Assembly: GCF_003007675.1 (NCBI RefSeq)
Contig: NZ_PXNP01000009.1
Coordinates: 372,001-436,000 of the forward strand
Reading direction: 5' to 3'
DNA from: Marinobacter fuscus
Lineage (GTDB): Bacteria > Pseudomonadota > Gammaproteobacteria > Pseudomonadales > Oleiphilaceae
Length of the DNA stretch: 64,000 nt
Part shown: one piece after another, positions 10,023-23,556 of the stretch
Numbering within the stretch: the stretch's first letter is position 1
Layout: every line of letters begins with the position of its first letter
Program-made: the position numbers and the translations under genes
The notes under the pieces: generated by a model
The model's input: the letters and a program-made list of their open reading frames with translations, nothing else
Told to the model about the DNA's origin: nothing
Database searches by the model: none

Positions 10023-10334
10023 CGTTGGGAGATGTCGAGCGCCCGGCAGGACTTCCCAATCCCGAGCACTCTCGCAAACGGTTATGATACGTCCTGATGC
10101 GAGAAAAAACCGTATCAACCCAGATTCAGCAACTTATCCACAGCATCCCGAAGGCCCACCATCAACCCGAATCATCGCACCCCCCCTGAAACGGGTCATC
10201 GCCCCATTCTGTTTTTCGGTCGCCGGGTGAGGGCACTCTCCCGGCTGAGCCATTATTGGTCGGTTTGTGTCCTGCCGCCGTAAACCCTACACTGAAAACA
10301 GACCTTCGATTTTTCAGACAGGGAGACGCTTACC
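10023..10334. other. Intergenic region between the ABC exporter and gabT
   Basis: This 312-base gap separates two divergent genes. It contains one perfect DnaA box (10134-10142) and a plausible gabT promoter. Nothing else was recognised. Confidence 0.6.
10265..10293 (+). promoter_or_regulatory. Possible sigma70 promoter for gabT
   Basis: TTGTGT (10265-10270) and TACACT (10288-10293) are separated by 17 bp, about 40 bp before the gabT start. Confidence 0.4.
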
Positions 10335-11612
10335 GTGAGTAACCAGGAATTACAGGCACTCAAAGAACGGTATGTCGCAGCCGGTGCGGCAAGCCCCAAC
10401 GAGCAGTTCGCAGATCACGCGCTGAATGCGGAGATCTGGGATGCCGATGGCAAACGGATGATCGACTTTGCCGGCGGTATCGGTGTACTGAACATCGGCC
10501 ATCGGCACCCGAAGGTGGTCGAGGCGGTGAAGGCTCAGCTCGACAAGCTGATGCACACCTGCCAGACGGTGATGCCCTATGAAGGCTACGTGAAGGTTGC
10601 CCAGAAACTGAGTGAACTGGTACCGGTACGTGGCCACGGCAAGGTGATGCTGGCCAACTCCGGTGCCGAGGCGCTGGAGAACGCGGTGAAGATTGCCCGT
10701 GCCGCCACTGGCAAGACCAACGTGATCTGCTTCGACGGTGGCTACCACGGCCGCACCTTCTTCACCATGGCCATGAACGGCAAAGCCGCACCCTACCAGA
10801 CCTCGTTCGGCCCCATGCCCGGCATGGTGTACCGGGCACCGTATCCGGTGCCTTACCATGGAATTTCTGAGGACGACGCCCTGCGTGGTCTGCAGATGAC
10901 CATGAAAGCCGATTCCCCGGCCCACGAGACCGCGGCCATTGTGCTGGAACCGGTACTCGGGGAAGGGGGCTTTTATCCCGCGCCGGTCAGCTTTCTGAAA
11001 AAGCTGCGCCAGGTCTGCGACGACAACGGCATTCTGCTGATTGTCGACGAAGTGCAAAGCGGGTTCGGCCGCACCGGCAAACTGTTTGCCATCGAACACA
11101 GTGGCGTGGAGCCGGACATCATGACCATGGCCAAATCCATGGCTGATGGCATGCCGATCTCTGCCGTGGTGGGCACCGACAAGATCATGGATTCTTCCGG
11201 GCCAAATTCTCTGGGTGGCACCTACACCGGCAGTCCGACGGCTTGCGCGGCAGCATTAGCGGTGTTCCAGGTGTTCGAAGAAGATAATATTGTGGAAAAA
11301 AGCCAGCAACTGGGCAGCAAGCTGAAAGATCGTTTCGGCCAGTGGCAGGATCAGTTTGCCCATGTGGATAACGCCCGTTGCATGGGCTCCATGGCGGCCT
11401 TTGAGCTGGTAGAGAGCAAACAGTCCCGCAAACCCATGCCGGAGTTGGCCGCGAAGATAACCGCCAAGGCCAAGGAAAAGGGCCTGATTCTGCTAAGCTG
11501 CGGCATGTATGGGAACACGCTGCGTTTTCTGATGCCGGTAACCATCGAGGATGAGGTTCTGGCCGAAGGCCTGGATATCGTTGAACAGTGTCTGAAAGAC
11601 GTGGGCGCCTGA
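10335..11612 (+). CDS. gabT: 4-aminobutyrate-2-oxoglutarate transaminase
   Basis: This PLP-dependent class III aminotransferase moves the amino group of GABA to 2-oxoglutarate, giving succinate semialdehyde and glutamate. The 425-residue length is standard. Visible motifs are MIDFAGGIGVLNIGHRHP near the N-terminus, LANSGAEALENAVKIAR (phosphate binding), CFDGGYHGRTFF, and ILLIVDEVQSGFGRTGK with the PLP-contacting Asp. The catalytic lysine lies in TMAKSMADGMPISAVVG. The start is a GTG at 10335 with AGGGAGA about 9 bp before it. It stands alone, with no gabD beside it. A related 5-aminovalerate transaminase role cannot be excluded. A DnaA box is at 11363-11371. Confidence 0.9.
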   Translation: MSNQELQALKERYVAAGAASPNEQFADHALNAEIWDADGKRMIDFAGGIGVLNIGHRHPKVVEAVKAQLDKLMHTCQTVMPYEGYVKVAQKLSELVPVRGHGKVMLANSGAEALENAVKIARAATGKTNVICFDGGYHGRTFFTMAMNGKAAPYQTSFGPMPGMVYRAPYPVPYHGISEDDALRGLQMTMKADSPAHETAAIVLEPVLGEGGFYPAPVSFLKKLRQVCDDNGILLIVDEVQSGFGRTGKLFAIEHSGVEPDIMTMAKSMADGMPISAVVGTDKIMDSSGPNSLGGTYTGSPTACAAALAVFQVFEEDNIVEKSQQLGSKLKDRFGQWQDQFAHVDNARCMGSMAAFELVESKQSRKPMPELAAKITAKAKEKGLILLSCGMYGNTLRFLMPVTIEDEVLAEGLDIVEQCLKDVGA

Positions 11613-11807
11613 TCCGGCGTTCACTGTTTGAGGCATAATTGCTGACAGCGGGGTCGGCTCTGATTCTCGCTGTCGGCTACCCGCTCCTCGCTTGCCCGCA
11701 ACCCGCTTCGCTTACCCTGCGCTTTTGATTCGTCGTATACTGCCGGTGATCCGTACCGGCAGTTGCTTTAACTGTCGGTTATAGACCCCATCTATCAGGC
11801 GGTAACC

Positions 11808-12569
11808 ATGAACTCCCCGAATACTCAGACGCACCCCGATCACCAACCCCGTCCCTGGGTGGATTTGCTGGTCAGTATCGTCATTCCCTCTGTCATTCTG
11901 ATGAAGTTCAGTGGCGACGAACACCTAGGCAGTGTCAACGCACTGATCATTGGCCTGGCCTTTCCGTTGGGCTGGGGGCTGTTTGAACTGGTGCGTTATC
12001 GCAAAAAGAACTTCATTGCGCTACTGGGCCTGATCAGTGTTGCACTCACCGGTGGCATCGGCCTGCTGGAGCTGGACGCGGGCTGGCTGGCGATCAAGGA
12101 GGCGGCGGTTCCGGCGGTTATTGGTCTGGCGGTTCTGGCCTCAACCCGCACCCGCTACCCGCTGGTGCGAACGCTGCTGTACAACCCTAATGTGCTGGAT
12201 GTGGATAAAATCCATGCGTCCCTGGACGCAAAAGGCTGTGTTGATGAGTTCGAAGCCCGCCTGCTGAATGCCAGCTACTTTTTTGCCGGAACATTTCTGT
12301 TTTCGTCGATCATGAATTATGTGCTGGCGAAGTGGATTGTGGTCAGCCCGGCGGGCACCACAGCCTTCAATGAAGAACTGGGGCGCATGACGCTGGTGAG
12401 TTACCCGATGATCGCCATTCCCTCCATGGTGATGATGATCCTGATTTTCTACTACTTGTGGCGCAGCATCCGACGCCTGACTGGCCATACACTGGAAGAA
12501 GTGATGGCGCCCCATCTGGTGGAAAAAGAAAAGGAGAAGGAACGGAAGCGGGCAGAGTCCTCCAAGTAG
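11808..12569 (+). CDS. Integral membrane protein, VC0807-like
   Basis: The 253-residue protein has about six hydrophobic segments: WVDLLVSIVIPSVILM, NALIIGLAFPLGWGLF, FIALLGLISVALTGGIGLL, AAVPAVIGLAVLAS, FFAGTFLFSSIMNYVLAKWI and MIAIPSMVMMILIFYYLW. The C-terminus is highly charged (EKEKEKERKRAES). I recognise it as like the VC0807 family of conserved membrane proteins, for which I know no established function. A perfect DnaA box (12200-12208) lies in the coding sequence. It is convergent with gyrB and shares a terminator with it. Confidence 0.7.
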   Translation: MNSPNTQTHPDHQPRPWVDLLVSIVIPSVILMKFSGDEHLGSVNALIIGLAFPLGWGLFELVRYRKKNFIALLGLISVALTGGIGLLELDAGWLAIKEAAVPAVIGLAVLASTRTRYPLVRTLLYNPNVLDVDKIHASLDAKGCVDEFEARLLNASYFFAGTFLFSSIMNYVLAKWIVVSPAGTTAFNEELGRMTLVSYPMIAIPSMVMMILIFYYLWRSIRRLTGHTLEEVMAPHLVEKEKEKERKRAESSK

Positions 12570-12598
12570 TCCGTTCCAGAACAGCATCACGCTAAACA

Positions 12599-12635
12599 AA
12601 AAACGGTGGGCTCCGAAGAGACCCACCGTTTTTTT
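12599..12635. terminator. Bidirectional terminator between VC0807-like gene and gyrB
   Basis: The stem AACGGTGGG/CCCACCGTT is flanked by an A-run on the left and a T-run on the right, so it can terminate both converging transcripts. Confidence 0.9.
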
Positions 12636-12656
12636 ATGCCGGTAAGGCAACCCGCA

Positions 12657-16266
<3,610 letters not shown>

Positions 16267-16310
16267 ATTAATGGAGGGCCCGATAATCGCAGAAGGTGAA
16301 CGCCGTACCC

Positions 16311-16343
16311 GAAAAGAAAAGGCAACACCCACCGGGCATTGCC
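16311..16343 (-). terminator. Terminator after the ABC1-like kinase gene
   Basis: On the - strand the stem GGCAA/TTGCC (16339-16343 with 16321-16325) is followed by a CTTTTCTTTT tract. It lies between the kinase gene and recF. Confidence 0.65.
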
Positions 16344-16377
16344 TCTTTCAAGTGTACTAGAAAGCCAGTGACAGGAG

Positions 16378-17649
16378 TTAATGCAACATCGTCAGCCGGT
16401 CATCCAGAAACATATCCATCTCTGGGGCCAGAATGTGTACGTAACGGTCGAAATACAAAAACTGTTTCAACAGCAGGGCAAACTCTCTTGGAAAGTGCAG
16501 TCCATGGCTTTCGCCAACTTTGACCATGTCCATCAGGATATGATTAACGTCGTCTTCCGCCCGATCCATATCGTAGGGCGCTTCATCCGGCACCATGCCA
16601 TCCATCTGTCGATACAGGCGCTGCAAATCGGCAGCAAGATCCGACACTTTCACCGCTTGTCGGGTAATCCCGATGCGCACCATGGCATCGGCCATACCCT
16701 CAAAGTTGCCCACCATAATCGCGGAAATAAAATCACTGACTGCCTGCCAGGTATCCGGTTTGATTCGACCTACAATGCCAAAATCGATAAAACCCACCCG
16801 TCCATCCTTCAACACCATCAGATTGCCCGCGTGCACGTCGGCGTGAAAAAATTCGCACTGAGTCAGGCTGGCAAACCAGGTGTTCATGGCGGTAATCAGG
16901 GTACGTTCCGGATCCCGGGCAAAGCCACGAATGCTCTCCAGATCTGTGAGCGGCACCCCGTGAAAACGCTCCATCGTCAGAATCCGGCGACTGCTGCAAT
17001 GCTCATACACCCGAGGTACTGTGGCGTCTTCGTTATGGGTATTGTGCAGGAACTCGCGGAATACCTTCAGGTTGTTGGCTTCCTTGATGAAGTCGCACTC
17101 CTCCATCATGGTCTTCTGAATTTCATCAACAATACCGGACATCGAAGTCCAGGACAGTTTCGGCGCCAGGGTTTCCAGAACCCGCGCCGAAACGTACAGA
17201 AAGTTCAAATCCGTCAGCAGAATGTTCTCCACACCCGGCTTTTGCACCTTGATCACCACGTCTTCGCCGGTGACCAGGCGCGCCGCGTGAACCTGGGCAA
17301 TCGATGCCGACGCCAGCGCCACCGGATCAATCTCCGCAAACACCTGGTCAATGGGGCGGCCAAGCTCTTCACGAATGATCGTTTTGATCACGCTGAAGGG
17401 CAGGCTGGGGGTTTTATCGAGACAATACTGAAACTCTTCCACGTATTCCTTGGAGAAGAAGGTGGGGGAGCTGGCGATAAACTGCCCCAGCTTGATATAG
17501 GTTGCGCCCAGGTTTTCGAACGTCTGTCGCAATAACCGGGGAGCCGGGGGGCGCTCCCCCCGCAGCCAGTTAACGCCCGTGCGACCCAGTACCGACAGGG
17601 TCTGCCCGATTCGAAATGCACCCTTGATTCCATTCACCAGTGTATTCAT
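16378..17649 (-). CDS. ABC1/UbiB-family atypical kinase-like protein
   Basis: The 423-residue protein carries the hallmarks of the ABC1/ADCK/UbiB family: the KxGQ segment YIKLGQFIASSP near residue 55, the Ala-rich loop ASASIAQVHAA, the VIKVQKPG lysine, the HADVHAGNLMVL catalytic loop and IDFGIVG as the metal-binding DFG. Members act in ubiquinone or lipid homeostasis; UbiB itself is longer and has C-terminal membrane helices, which are not evident here. It is probably not UbiB proper. It sits 18 bp after dnaN and before recF, breaking the usual dnaA-dnaN-recF-gyrB order. A hairpin with a T-rich tail follows it. Confidence 0.85.
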   Translation of the reverse strand: MNTLVNGIKGAFRIGQTLSVLGRTGVNWLRGERPPAPRLLRQTFENLGATYIKLGQFIASSPTFFSKEYVEEFQYCLDKTPSLPFSVIKTIIREELGRPIDQVFAEIDPVALASASIAQVHAARLVTGEDVVIKVQKPGVENILLTDLNFLYVSARVLETLAPKLSWTSMSGIVDEIQKTMMEECDFIKEANNLKVFREFLHNTHNEDATVPRVYEHCSSRRILTMERFHGVPLTDLESIRGFARDPERTLITAMNTWFASLTQCEFFHADVHAGNLMVLKDGRVGFIDFGIVGRIKPDTWQAVSDFISAIMVGNFEGMADAMVRIGITRQAVKVSDLAADLQRLYRQMDGMVPDEAPYDMDRAEDDVNHILMDMVKVGESHGLHFPREFALLLKQFLYFDRYVHILAPEMDMFLDDRLTMLH

Positions 17650-17667
17650 CTCTGTCTCCGGAGCCGA

Positions 17668-18771
17668 TTACAATCGCATGGGCATAACCACATACAAGCA
17701 GCGGCTGTCGTTCTGCGACTCGATCAGGGCGCTGCTATTCGGGTTCGACAAGGTGAGTTTTACCTGATCATCATCCAGCGCGTTCATCACATCTACCAGA
17801 TAGCCCACGTTGAAACCAATCTGCAGGGATTCACCCTGGTACTCCACCGGCAGCGCGTCTTCTGCCTGCTCCTGATCCGGGTTATTGGCAAACACCTGCA
17901 ACTGATTCGGTGACAGGTTCAGACGCACACCGCGAATGTTTTCGTGGGACAGGATACCCGCACGCTGCAGGGTATTCTTCAGGGTAGCCCTGTCGGCCAG
18001 TACCACCTTGTCGCCACCGCGCGGAATCACCCGGTTGTAATCCGGGAACTTGCCTTCAATCAGCTTAGAGGTGAACGTGAAACTGCCCACCGTGGCCCGG
18101 ATGTGGTTATCTCCGATCACCAGAGTCACTTCCGATTCTGCATCATCCAGCAGCCGCGCCAGTTCCAGTACGCCTTTACGGGGCACAATTACCTGACGCA
18201 ATTCGGGGCAACCGGTATCCAGATCAAACTGGGCCATCGCCAGGCGATGGCCATCGGTGGCCACTACCCGGGCGTGGCCACTATCCACTTCCAGCAACAA
18301 ACCGTTCAGATAGTAACGCACATCCTGCTGGGCCATGGCGAAGGCCGTAGCATCCAGCATCCGGCCCAACTCTTTCTGGGGCAGCGCCAGCCGAAAACTT
18401 TCCGCCTCGTCTTCCACATTCGGGAAGTGCTCGGCCGGGAGGGTCGACAGGGTGAAGTGGGAGTTACCGGAACGCAGATGCAACCGATCACCTTCCAATG
18501 CCAGATCAATCGGGGTCTCGTCTCCCAGCGCCCGGCAGATATCCGCCAGTTTGCGCGCCGGCACAGTAATCCGACCGGGCTGATCCACATGAACCGGCGT
18601 TACTCTGGCCACCAGTTCCACTTCCATATTGGTGCCGGTCAGGGTCAAGGTGTTGTCTTCCGCATCCAGCAGAATATTGGACAACACAGGCATGGTCTGT
18701 TTCTTTTCCACAACGCCTGCAATGCTCTGCAGCGGAGTAAGCAAGGATTCACGGCTGATGGTCAGTTTCAT
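17668..18771 (-). CDS. dnaN: DNA polymerase III beta clamp
   Basis: This is the sliding clamp that tethers polymerase III. With the ATG at 18769-18771 the protein has 367 residues, matching the usual 366-367; an in-frame ATG five codons upstream is less likely. The N-terminus MKLTISRESLLTPLQSIAGV, the ATDGHRLA segment and the C-terminus LYVVMPMRL are diagnostic, the last matching the conserved end of the clamp. It lies 54 bp after dnaA on the same strand and is probably co-transcribed with it. Confidence 0.98.
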   Translation of the reverse strand: MKLTISRESLLTPLQSIAGVVEKKQTMPVLSNILLDAEDNTLTLTGTNMEVELVARVTPVHVDQPGRITVPARKLADICRALGDETPIDLALEGDRLHLRSGNSHFTLSTLPAEHFPNVEDEAESFRLALPQKELGRMLDATAFAMAQQDVRYYLNGLLLEVDSGHARVVATDGHRLAMAQFDLDTGCPELRQVIVPRKGVLELARLLDDAESEVTLVIGDNHIRATVGSFTFTSKLIEGKFPDYNRVIPRGGDKVVLADRATLKNTLQRAGILSHENIRGVRLNLSPNQLQVFANNPDQEQAEDALPVEYQGESLQIGFNVGYLVDVMNALDDDQVKLTLSNPNSSALIESQNDSRCLYVVMPMRL

Positions 18772-18825
18772 GGCACTCGGCTTCAATTATCGGAAGTGAA
18801 TGTTCGTTTGTTTCGCCACCCGGAA

Positions 18826-20292
18826 TCAGGTGGTCAGCAATCTCATAAAATTCTGATAGTCCTCCCGGATACCCGGGTCGGTTTCCTGCAACTCAACAAT
18901 CTTCTTACAGGCATGCAACACCGTGGTGTGATCCCGGCCGCCAAAGGCGTCGCCGATCTCCGGAAGACTGTGGTTGGTCAACTCTTTCGACAGCGACATA
19001 GCCACCTGGCGCGGGCGGGTCACTGTGCGGGTACGGCGCTTCGACAACAGATCGGCCACTTTGATCTTGTAGTACTCCGCCACGGTTCTCTGGATGTTAT
19101 CAATACTGACCTGCTTTTCGTGCAGCGCCAGCAGATCCTTGAGACTTTCCCGGATAAACGGCGGGGTAATTTCAGACCCAGTGAAGTGAGCATTCGCTAT
19201 CACCAAACGCAGCGCGCCTTCGAGCTCCCGCACGTTGGAACGGATCTTTTGGGCGATAAAAAAGGCAGCCTCGCTGCTCAGCTTCACATTGGCCTGATCG
19301 GCCTTTTTCATCAAAATCGCCACCCGGGTTTCCAGCTCCGGCGGTTCCACCATCACGGTCAGCCCCCACCCGAAGCGAGACTTCAGGCGCTCTTCCATAT
19401 CGACGATTTCTTTCGGGAAACGGTCGCAGGTCACAATCACCTGCTGCCCCCCTTCAAGCAGGGCATTGAAGGTATGGAAAAACTCTTCCTGGGAGCGCTC
19501 CTTGCGGGCAAAAAACTGGATGTCGTCAATCAGCAGCGCATCCACCGAGCGGTAGTAGCGCTTGAATTCGTTAATCGCGTTGAGTTGCAACGCCTTGACC
19601 ATGTCGGCAACAAACCGCTCGGAGCGCAGATAGGCCACCTTCGCCCGGGGATTACGTCGGACAATCTCATTACCAATGGCATGCATCAGGTGAGTCTTGC
19701 CCAGACCCACCCCGCCATACAGGAACAGCGGGTTATAGGCGCCACCAGGATTCTCGGCCACCTGCATCGACGCGGCCCGGGCCAGCTGGTTTGACTTGCC
19801 CTCAACAAAGGTTTCAAAAGTGAAGGTTTCGTTCAGGAAGCTCTGGTGCTTGATGTCACCTTCTACCTGCACCGGCCGCCTCTCGCTGGCAGCACTCGGT
19901 GGCGGGGGTGTCGGTGCCGGGGCAGGAACAGGCTCACTGGCAACTGTGGCCGCCACACTCTTTTCTTCTTCTGTAACTGTTAATCCCGGCTCTTCGGAAA
20001 TTCTCACCGGAGCGGGCTCCGATCTTGCCACTTTTTCAGAGGCTTTCGGCGCAGAGCCCACCTTCATCTGAACTCTGGGCGCCTGGCCCCCGTTCAGATC
20101 CTTGAGCACTTCTTCTATACGGCGCAGATACTTTTCGTTGACCCAATCCATCACAAACCGGTTCGGCGCCAGCAACATCAGCAATCCATCACGCTGATCA
20201 GACTGCAAAGGTCTTAACCAGGTATTGAACTGTTGTGCGGGAAACTCGTCCCGGAGTACTTCAAGACATTGATGCCACATGCTATTCGGCAC
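18826..20292 (-). CDS. dnaA: Replication initiator DnaA
   Basis: DnaA is an AAA+ ATPase that binds TTATNCACA boxes and melts oriC. Domain I ([19 protein letters not shown]), a Pro/Ala-rich domain II, the AAA+ core with [19 protein letters not shown] and [20 protein letters not shown], and domain IV with [20 protein letters not shown] are all present. The start is uncertain. A GTG at 20290-20292 (488 residues) has GGGAG 9 bp upstream. The ATG four codons later has no better ribosome binding site. It heads the - strand dnaA-dnaN block and diverges from rpmH across the origin candidate. Confidence 0.98.
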   Translation of the reverse strand: MPNSMWHQCLEVLRDEFPAQQFNTWLRPLQSDQRDGLLMLLAPNRFVMDWVNEKYLRRIEEVLKDLNGGQAPRVQMKVGSAPKASEKVARSEPAPVRISEEPGLTVTEEEKSVAATVASEPVPAPAPTPPPPSAASERRPVQVEGDIKHQSFLNETFTFETFVEGKSNQLARAASMQVAENPGGAYNPLFLYGGVGLGKTHLMHAIGNEIVRRNPRAKVAYLRSERFVADMVKALQLNAINEFKRYYRSVDALLIDDIQFFARKERSQEEFFHTFNALLEGGQQVIVTCDRFPKEIVDMEERLKSRFGWGLTVMVEPPELETRVAILMKKADQANVKLSSEAAFFIAQKIRSNVRELEGALRLVIANAHFTGSEITPPFIRESLKDLLALHEKQVSIDNIQRTVAEYYKIKVADLLSKRRTRTVTRPRQVAMSLSKELTNHSLPEIGDAFGGRDHTTVLHACKKIVELQETDPGIREDYQNFMRLLTT

Positions 20293-20340
20293 GACCGCCT
20301 GCTCCCGAAAACCTGACTTAGCCAATATCGGCCTCATTTT

Positions 20341-20820
20341 CTGATGTCCGACGTTGGAATAACCGCAGATTCTACCCTGCAGAGGGCGCCAGTAAAAGGC
20401 CGCACAACCACTTCATAAACAGCCTGTGGAAACTTCTTACCATTTATTTCAATCTATTACAGACCTATCTACAGGCTTGTGTACAGATATCATGTGAAAA
20501 AAAGTTATACACAGAACCTTGTGAAAACCAGGGGGTCTGTCCTGTGCAAAGGCCGGGGGTCCGTCAATGAACAACTTCACCAGAACCTCAGCAGGGGACT
20601 TATCCACAATTCGTCGTAGCGCCTTCCACAGGCCTCAGTGGCACTTGTCAAAACCCTTGTGATTGCCCGATCTTTCTGTTTTTAATGAACTTTTATGGCT
20701 TATACACAGAAATCATGGCGCCTAATAACAGTAATATTTATCTTTCAAAGAGATTAAAAAAAGACTTATAGATTCTGTTACCTGAGCTGTCGGTTTCTAC
20801 TCACCACCAAAACACAACCT
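20341..20820. other. oriC: Candidate origin of replication (oriC), dnaA-rpmH interval
   Basis: The intergenic region from dnaA to rpmH holds DnaA boxes TTATACACA (20505-20513 and 20700-20708) and TTATCCACA (20600-20608). Several near-boxes occur, for example TGTGGAAAC around 20424 and CTTCCACAG around 20622. A strongly AT-rich stretch follows at about 20720-20775. In pseudomonads a functional origin lies in this same dnaA-rpmH interval (established knowledge). No other gene is visible here. Confidence 0.8.
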
Positions 20821-20836
20821 GATCATTCCATAACCA

Positions 20837-20865
20837 TTGATCTCCGGACGGTATTTGACTAAAAT
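20837..20865 (+). promoter_or_regulatory. Likely sigma70 promoter of rpmH-rnpA
   Basis: TTGATC (20837-20842) and TAAAAT (20860-20865) are spaced by 17 bp, upstream of rpmH. Confidence 0.55.
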
Positions 20866-20937
20866 GCCGCTCCTGTTTTGGCTGACTATTTTCCAGCCAG
20901 TGATCAATGTCCATCGACGATTTGTGAGAACATCACC

Positions 20938-21072
20938 ATGAAAAGAACATTCCAGCCGAGCGTCCTGAAGCGTAAGCGCGTTCACGGTTTCCGTGCCCGC
21001 ATGGCCACAGCTAATGGCCGTAAGGTACTGTCTCGTCGCCGTGCCAAAGGCCGTGCTCGCCTGTCCGCGTAA
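20938..21072 (+). CDS. rpmH: 50S ribosomal protein L34
   Basis: The 44-residue, Arg/Lys-rich protein begins [18 protein letters not shown] and ends KGRARLSA, as L34 does throughout gammaproteobacteria. The ATG at 20938 gives the standard length; the frame is open for 20 codons upstream but those do not belong to L34. It is first in the rpmH-rnpA-yidD-yidC cluster. Confidence 0.98.
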   Translation: MKRTFQPSVLKRKRVHGFRARMATANGRKVLSRRRAKGRARLSA

Positions 21073-21087
21073 CTTTAAGCGAGTCTG

Positions 21088-21486
21088 ATGAAGCCCCTGG
21101 GCTTTCCGAAGTCTCATCGTTTGTTGAAACCTTCGGATTACAGCAGGGTCTTCAATGACGTTCAGCTAAAAGTTCCGCACAGGAATTTTCTTATCCTGGC
21201 CACCCCAAACCATCAGGGATGTGCCAGGATTGGACTCATTTTCTCCAAGAAGAATTTGCGTCTGGCTGTACAGCGAAACCGGATCAAACGGCAGATCAGA
21301 GAAAGTTTTCGCCAACAGGATCATTGGCCAGCCGTTGATATTGTTGTGCTTGGCCGACAAGGTCTGGATAAGCTGGATAACGCCGCCGTGCGTCTCGCAC
21401 TGGACGATATGTGGCGTCGATTGAAGAAAAAACACCAGCAGTCTTGTTCCTCGTCTTCCAACGACAAGGTCAGAGGTTCGGGTTAA
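21088..21486 (+). CDS. rnpA: Ribonuclease P protein component
   Basis: This is the protein subunit of RNase P, which matures tRNA 5' ends with the M1 RNA. The 132-residue protein has [17 protein letters not shown] at the start and the RNR-type motif [17 protein letters not shown] in the middle. It lies 15 bp after rpmH. Its TAA overlaps the yidD ATG by one base. Confidence 0.96.
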   Translation: MKPLGFPKSHRLLKPSDYSRVFNDVQLKVPHRNFLILATPNHQGCARIGLIFSKKNLRLAVQRNRIKRQIRESFRQQDHWPAVDIVVLGRQGLDKLDNAAVRLALDDMWRRLKKKHQQSCSSSSNDKVRGSG

Positions 21487-21776
21487 TGCGTCAGCTCCTG
21501 CTCTTGCCCATCCGCTTCTACCAGTATGCCATCAGCCCATTAATGGCCAGTCATTGCCGCCATTACCCAACTTGCTCACAGTATGCGATTGAAGCCATAC
21601 AGTTTCATGGACCTGTGAAAGGTAGCTATCTGGCAACATCACGGCTGTTAAGGTGTCATCCCTGGGCAGAAGGCGGCTATGATCCCGTGCCTGGAACCGT
21701 TCAGCCAACAGATGGCACCGGATCCGAACACGAAACACCCGAAGACTCTGCTTCCACTTATCAAATCAGACACTAG
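21486..21776 (+). CDS. yidD: YidD membrane protein insertion efficiency factor
   Basis: The 96-residue protein has a short amphipathic N-terminus ([17 protein letters not shown]) and the conserved Cys pattern [15 protein letters not shown] plus [13 protein letters not shown]. YidD assists YidC-dependent insertion of inner membrane proteins. The start at 21486 is set by the TAATG overlap with rnpA. The last ~20 residues are a variable tail. Confidence 0.95.
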   Translation: MRQLLLLPIRFYQYAISPLMASHCRHYPTCSQYAIEAIQFHGPVKGSYLATSRLLRCHPWAEGGYDPVPGTVQPTDGTGSEHETPEDSASTYQIRH

Positions 21777-21780
21777 GTTT

Positions 21781-23484
21781 ATGGATATTCAACGCATTGT
21801 TTTGTTTGCCGGCCTCGCCATTGTCAGTTACCTGATGGTACTTGCCTGGAATGAGGACTATCACCAGCCTCAGACAGAACAGGTCGCTCAGACTCAGACA
21901 AACAATGGCAATCCAGTACCTGCTGATGAGCTGACACTGCCTGAAAATCAATCAGACACAGCCGTTGATGGAGAGTTTTCCACACCTGAAAACCCCTCGG
22001 TTTCCGGTATTGAAAACACTACAAACGACGCTATCGGCAATCGCTTGGTAACCGTTAAAACCGACGTCTTCGAACTGAAAATTGACCGTCTTGGCGGCAA
22101 TATCGTTGAAAGCTCGCTTCTGGACTACGACAAATCCCTGGACAGCGAACAGCCCCTGAAACTACTCACTAACAGCCAGAATCGTACCTATCTTCTGGAA
22201 AGTGGTTTGATCGGGCGCGATGGACCGGATGGCAGAAAAAACGGAAAAGCACCGGTTTTTACCGCAACCAGCAATCAATTTGAGCTATCTGACGAGCAAC
22301 AGGAACTGACGGTTGATCTGGTACACACCACCGAACAGGGCGTGGTCATCACCAAGCGTTTTCATATCGAACGGGACAGCTACCAAATCGATATCCGCTA
22401 TTTAATCAATAACCAGTCAGCCAGTGACTGGCAAGCGAACTTCACCGGCAAGATTGTCCGTGATCAGGCTCCGGATCCTACCTCGCAGGCCAGTATGGGT
22501 ATTCGCGCCTATCTGGGCATGGTGATAAGCACGCCTGACGATCCTTACGAGAAATACGACTTTGATGACCTGTCAGAAAAACGTGTGAACGAATCCGTAA
22601 CCAACGGGTGGCTGGCATTTCTGCAACACTATTTCCTGACCGCCTGGGTGCCAGAACCGGATCAACAGGCACAGTTCCAGACCACGCGCCGCGGCAACCT
22701 GCATGTGATGGGATTTGTTTATCCGGCAACGACGGTTGCACCGGGGGAGAGTGCTGAAATTGGCGCTACCGCCTATGTTGGGCCAAAGATTATTGACCGT
22801 CTTGAAGCGCTGGCACCCAACCTCGACCGAACCGTCGATTTCGGCTGGCTGTTCTTTATTTCGCTGCCCCTGTTCTACATTCTGGAGTGGTTCTTCGGCC
22901 TGGTTGGTAACTGGGGTGTGGCCATCATTCTGCTGACAGTGCTGGTAAAAGCGGTATTTTTCCACTTGTCTGCCACCAGTTATCGCTCCATGGCCAAGAT
23001 GCGTGCGGTCGCCCCCCAATTGACCCGCCTGAAGGAACTCTATGGCGATGACCGCCAGCGCATGTCTCAGGAAATGATGGCGCTGTACAAGCGGGAGAAA
23101 ATCAATCCGCTGGGTGGTTGTTTGCCCATTCTGGTGCAAATGCCGGTATTTATTTCCCTGTACTGGGTGCTGTTTGAAAGTGTTCAGTTGCGCCATGCGC
23201 CGTTTATGTTGTGGATTCAGGATCTGTCCCAGATGGATCCGTACTTCATCCTGCCGATCCTGATGGGCGCGAGCATGTTCCTGCAGATGCACCTGAACCC
23301 GACCCCGCCGGACCCCATGCAGGCCAAGATCATGAAGATGATGCCGCTGATCTTCACGGTCTTCTTCCTGTGGTTCCCGTCTGGCCTGGTACTCTACTGG
23401 CTGGTGAACAACATTTTGTCGATCTCTCAGCAGTGGTACATTACCCGCAAGATCGAAGCCGAAGTCGCAGGCAAGAAATACTGA
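21781..23484 (+). CDS. yidC: Membrane protein insertase YidC
   Basis: YidC inserts and folds inner membrane proteins alone or with SecYEG. The 567-residue protein starts MDIQRIVLFAGLAIVSYLM (first membrane helix) four bases after yidD. A large periplasmic beta domain follows. The conserved insertase core begins at WGVAIILLTVLVKAVFF and includes YKREKINPLGGCLPILVQMP and LYWLVNNILSISQQW. The length fits gammaproteobacterial YidC (about 550-565). A rho-independent terminator follows. Confidence 0.97.
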   Translation: MDIQRIVLFAGLAIVSYLMVLAWNEDYHQPQTEQVAQTQTNNGNPVPADELTLPENQSDTAVDGEFSTPENPSVSGIENTTNDAIGNRLVTVKTDVFELKIDRLGGNIVESSLLDYDKSLDSEQPLKLLTNSQNRTYLLESGLIGRDGPDGRKNGKAPVFTATSNQFELSDEQQELTVDLVHTTEQGVVITKRFHIERDSYQIDIRYLINNQSASDWQANFTGKIVRDQAPDPTSQASMGIRAYLGMVISTPDDPYEKYDFDDLSEKRVNESVTNGWLAFLQHYFLTAWVPEPDQQAQFQTTRRGNLHVMGFVYPATTVAPGESAEIGATAYVGPKIIDRLEALAPNLDRTVDFGWLFFISLPLFYILEWFFGLVGNWGVAIILLTVLVKAVFFHLSATSYRSMAKMRAVAPQLTRLKELYGDDRQRMSQEMMALYKREKINPLGGCLPILVQMPVFISLYWVLFESVQLRHAPFMLWIQDLSQMDPYFILPILMGASMFLQMHLNPTPPDPMQAKIMKMMPLIFTVFFLWFPSGLVLYWLVNNILSISQQWYITRKIEAEVAGKKY

Positions 23485-23507
23485 TAGTCTGGTAATTCCG
23501 ACCTGAC

Positions 23508-23537
23508 AAAGGCTCCCACAGGGAGCCTTTTGTTTTT
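23508..23537 (+). terminator. Terminator after yidC
   Basis: The stem AAAGGCTCCC/GGGAGCCTTT with a 3-base loop is followed by TGTTTTT. It separates yidC from mnmE. Confidence 0.92.
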
Positions 23538-23556
23538 ATCTGCAGGAAACAGGTTT

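Noticed and set aside
17944..19794. Long open frame (616 codons) on + across dnaN and dnaA
   Set aside because: It is a shadow of dnaN and dnaA with no recognisable protein content.
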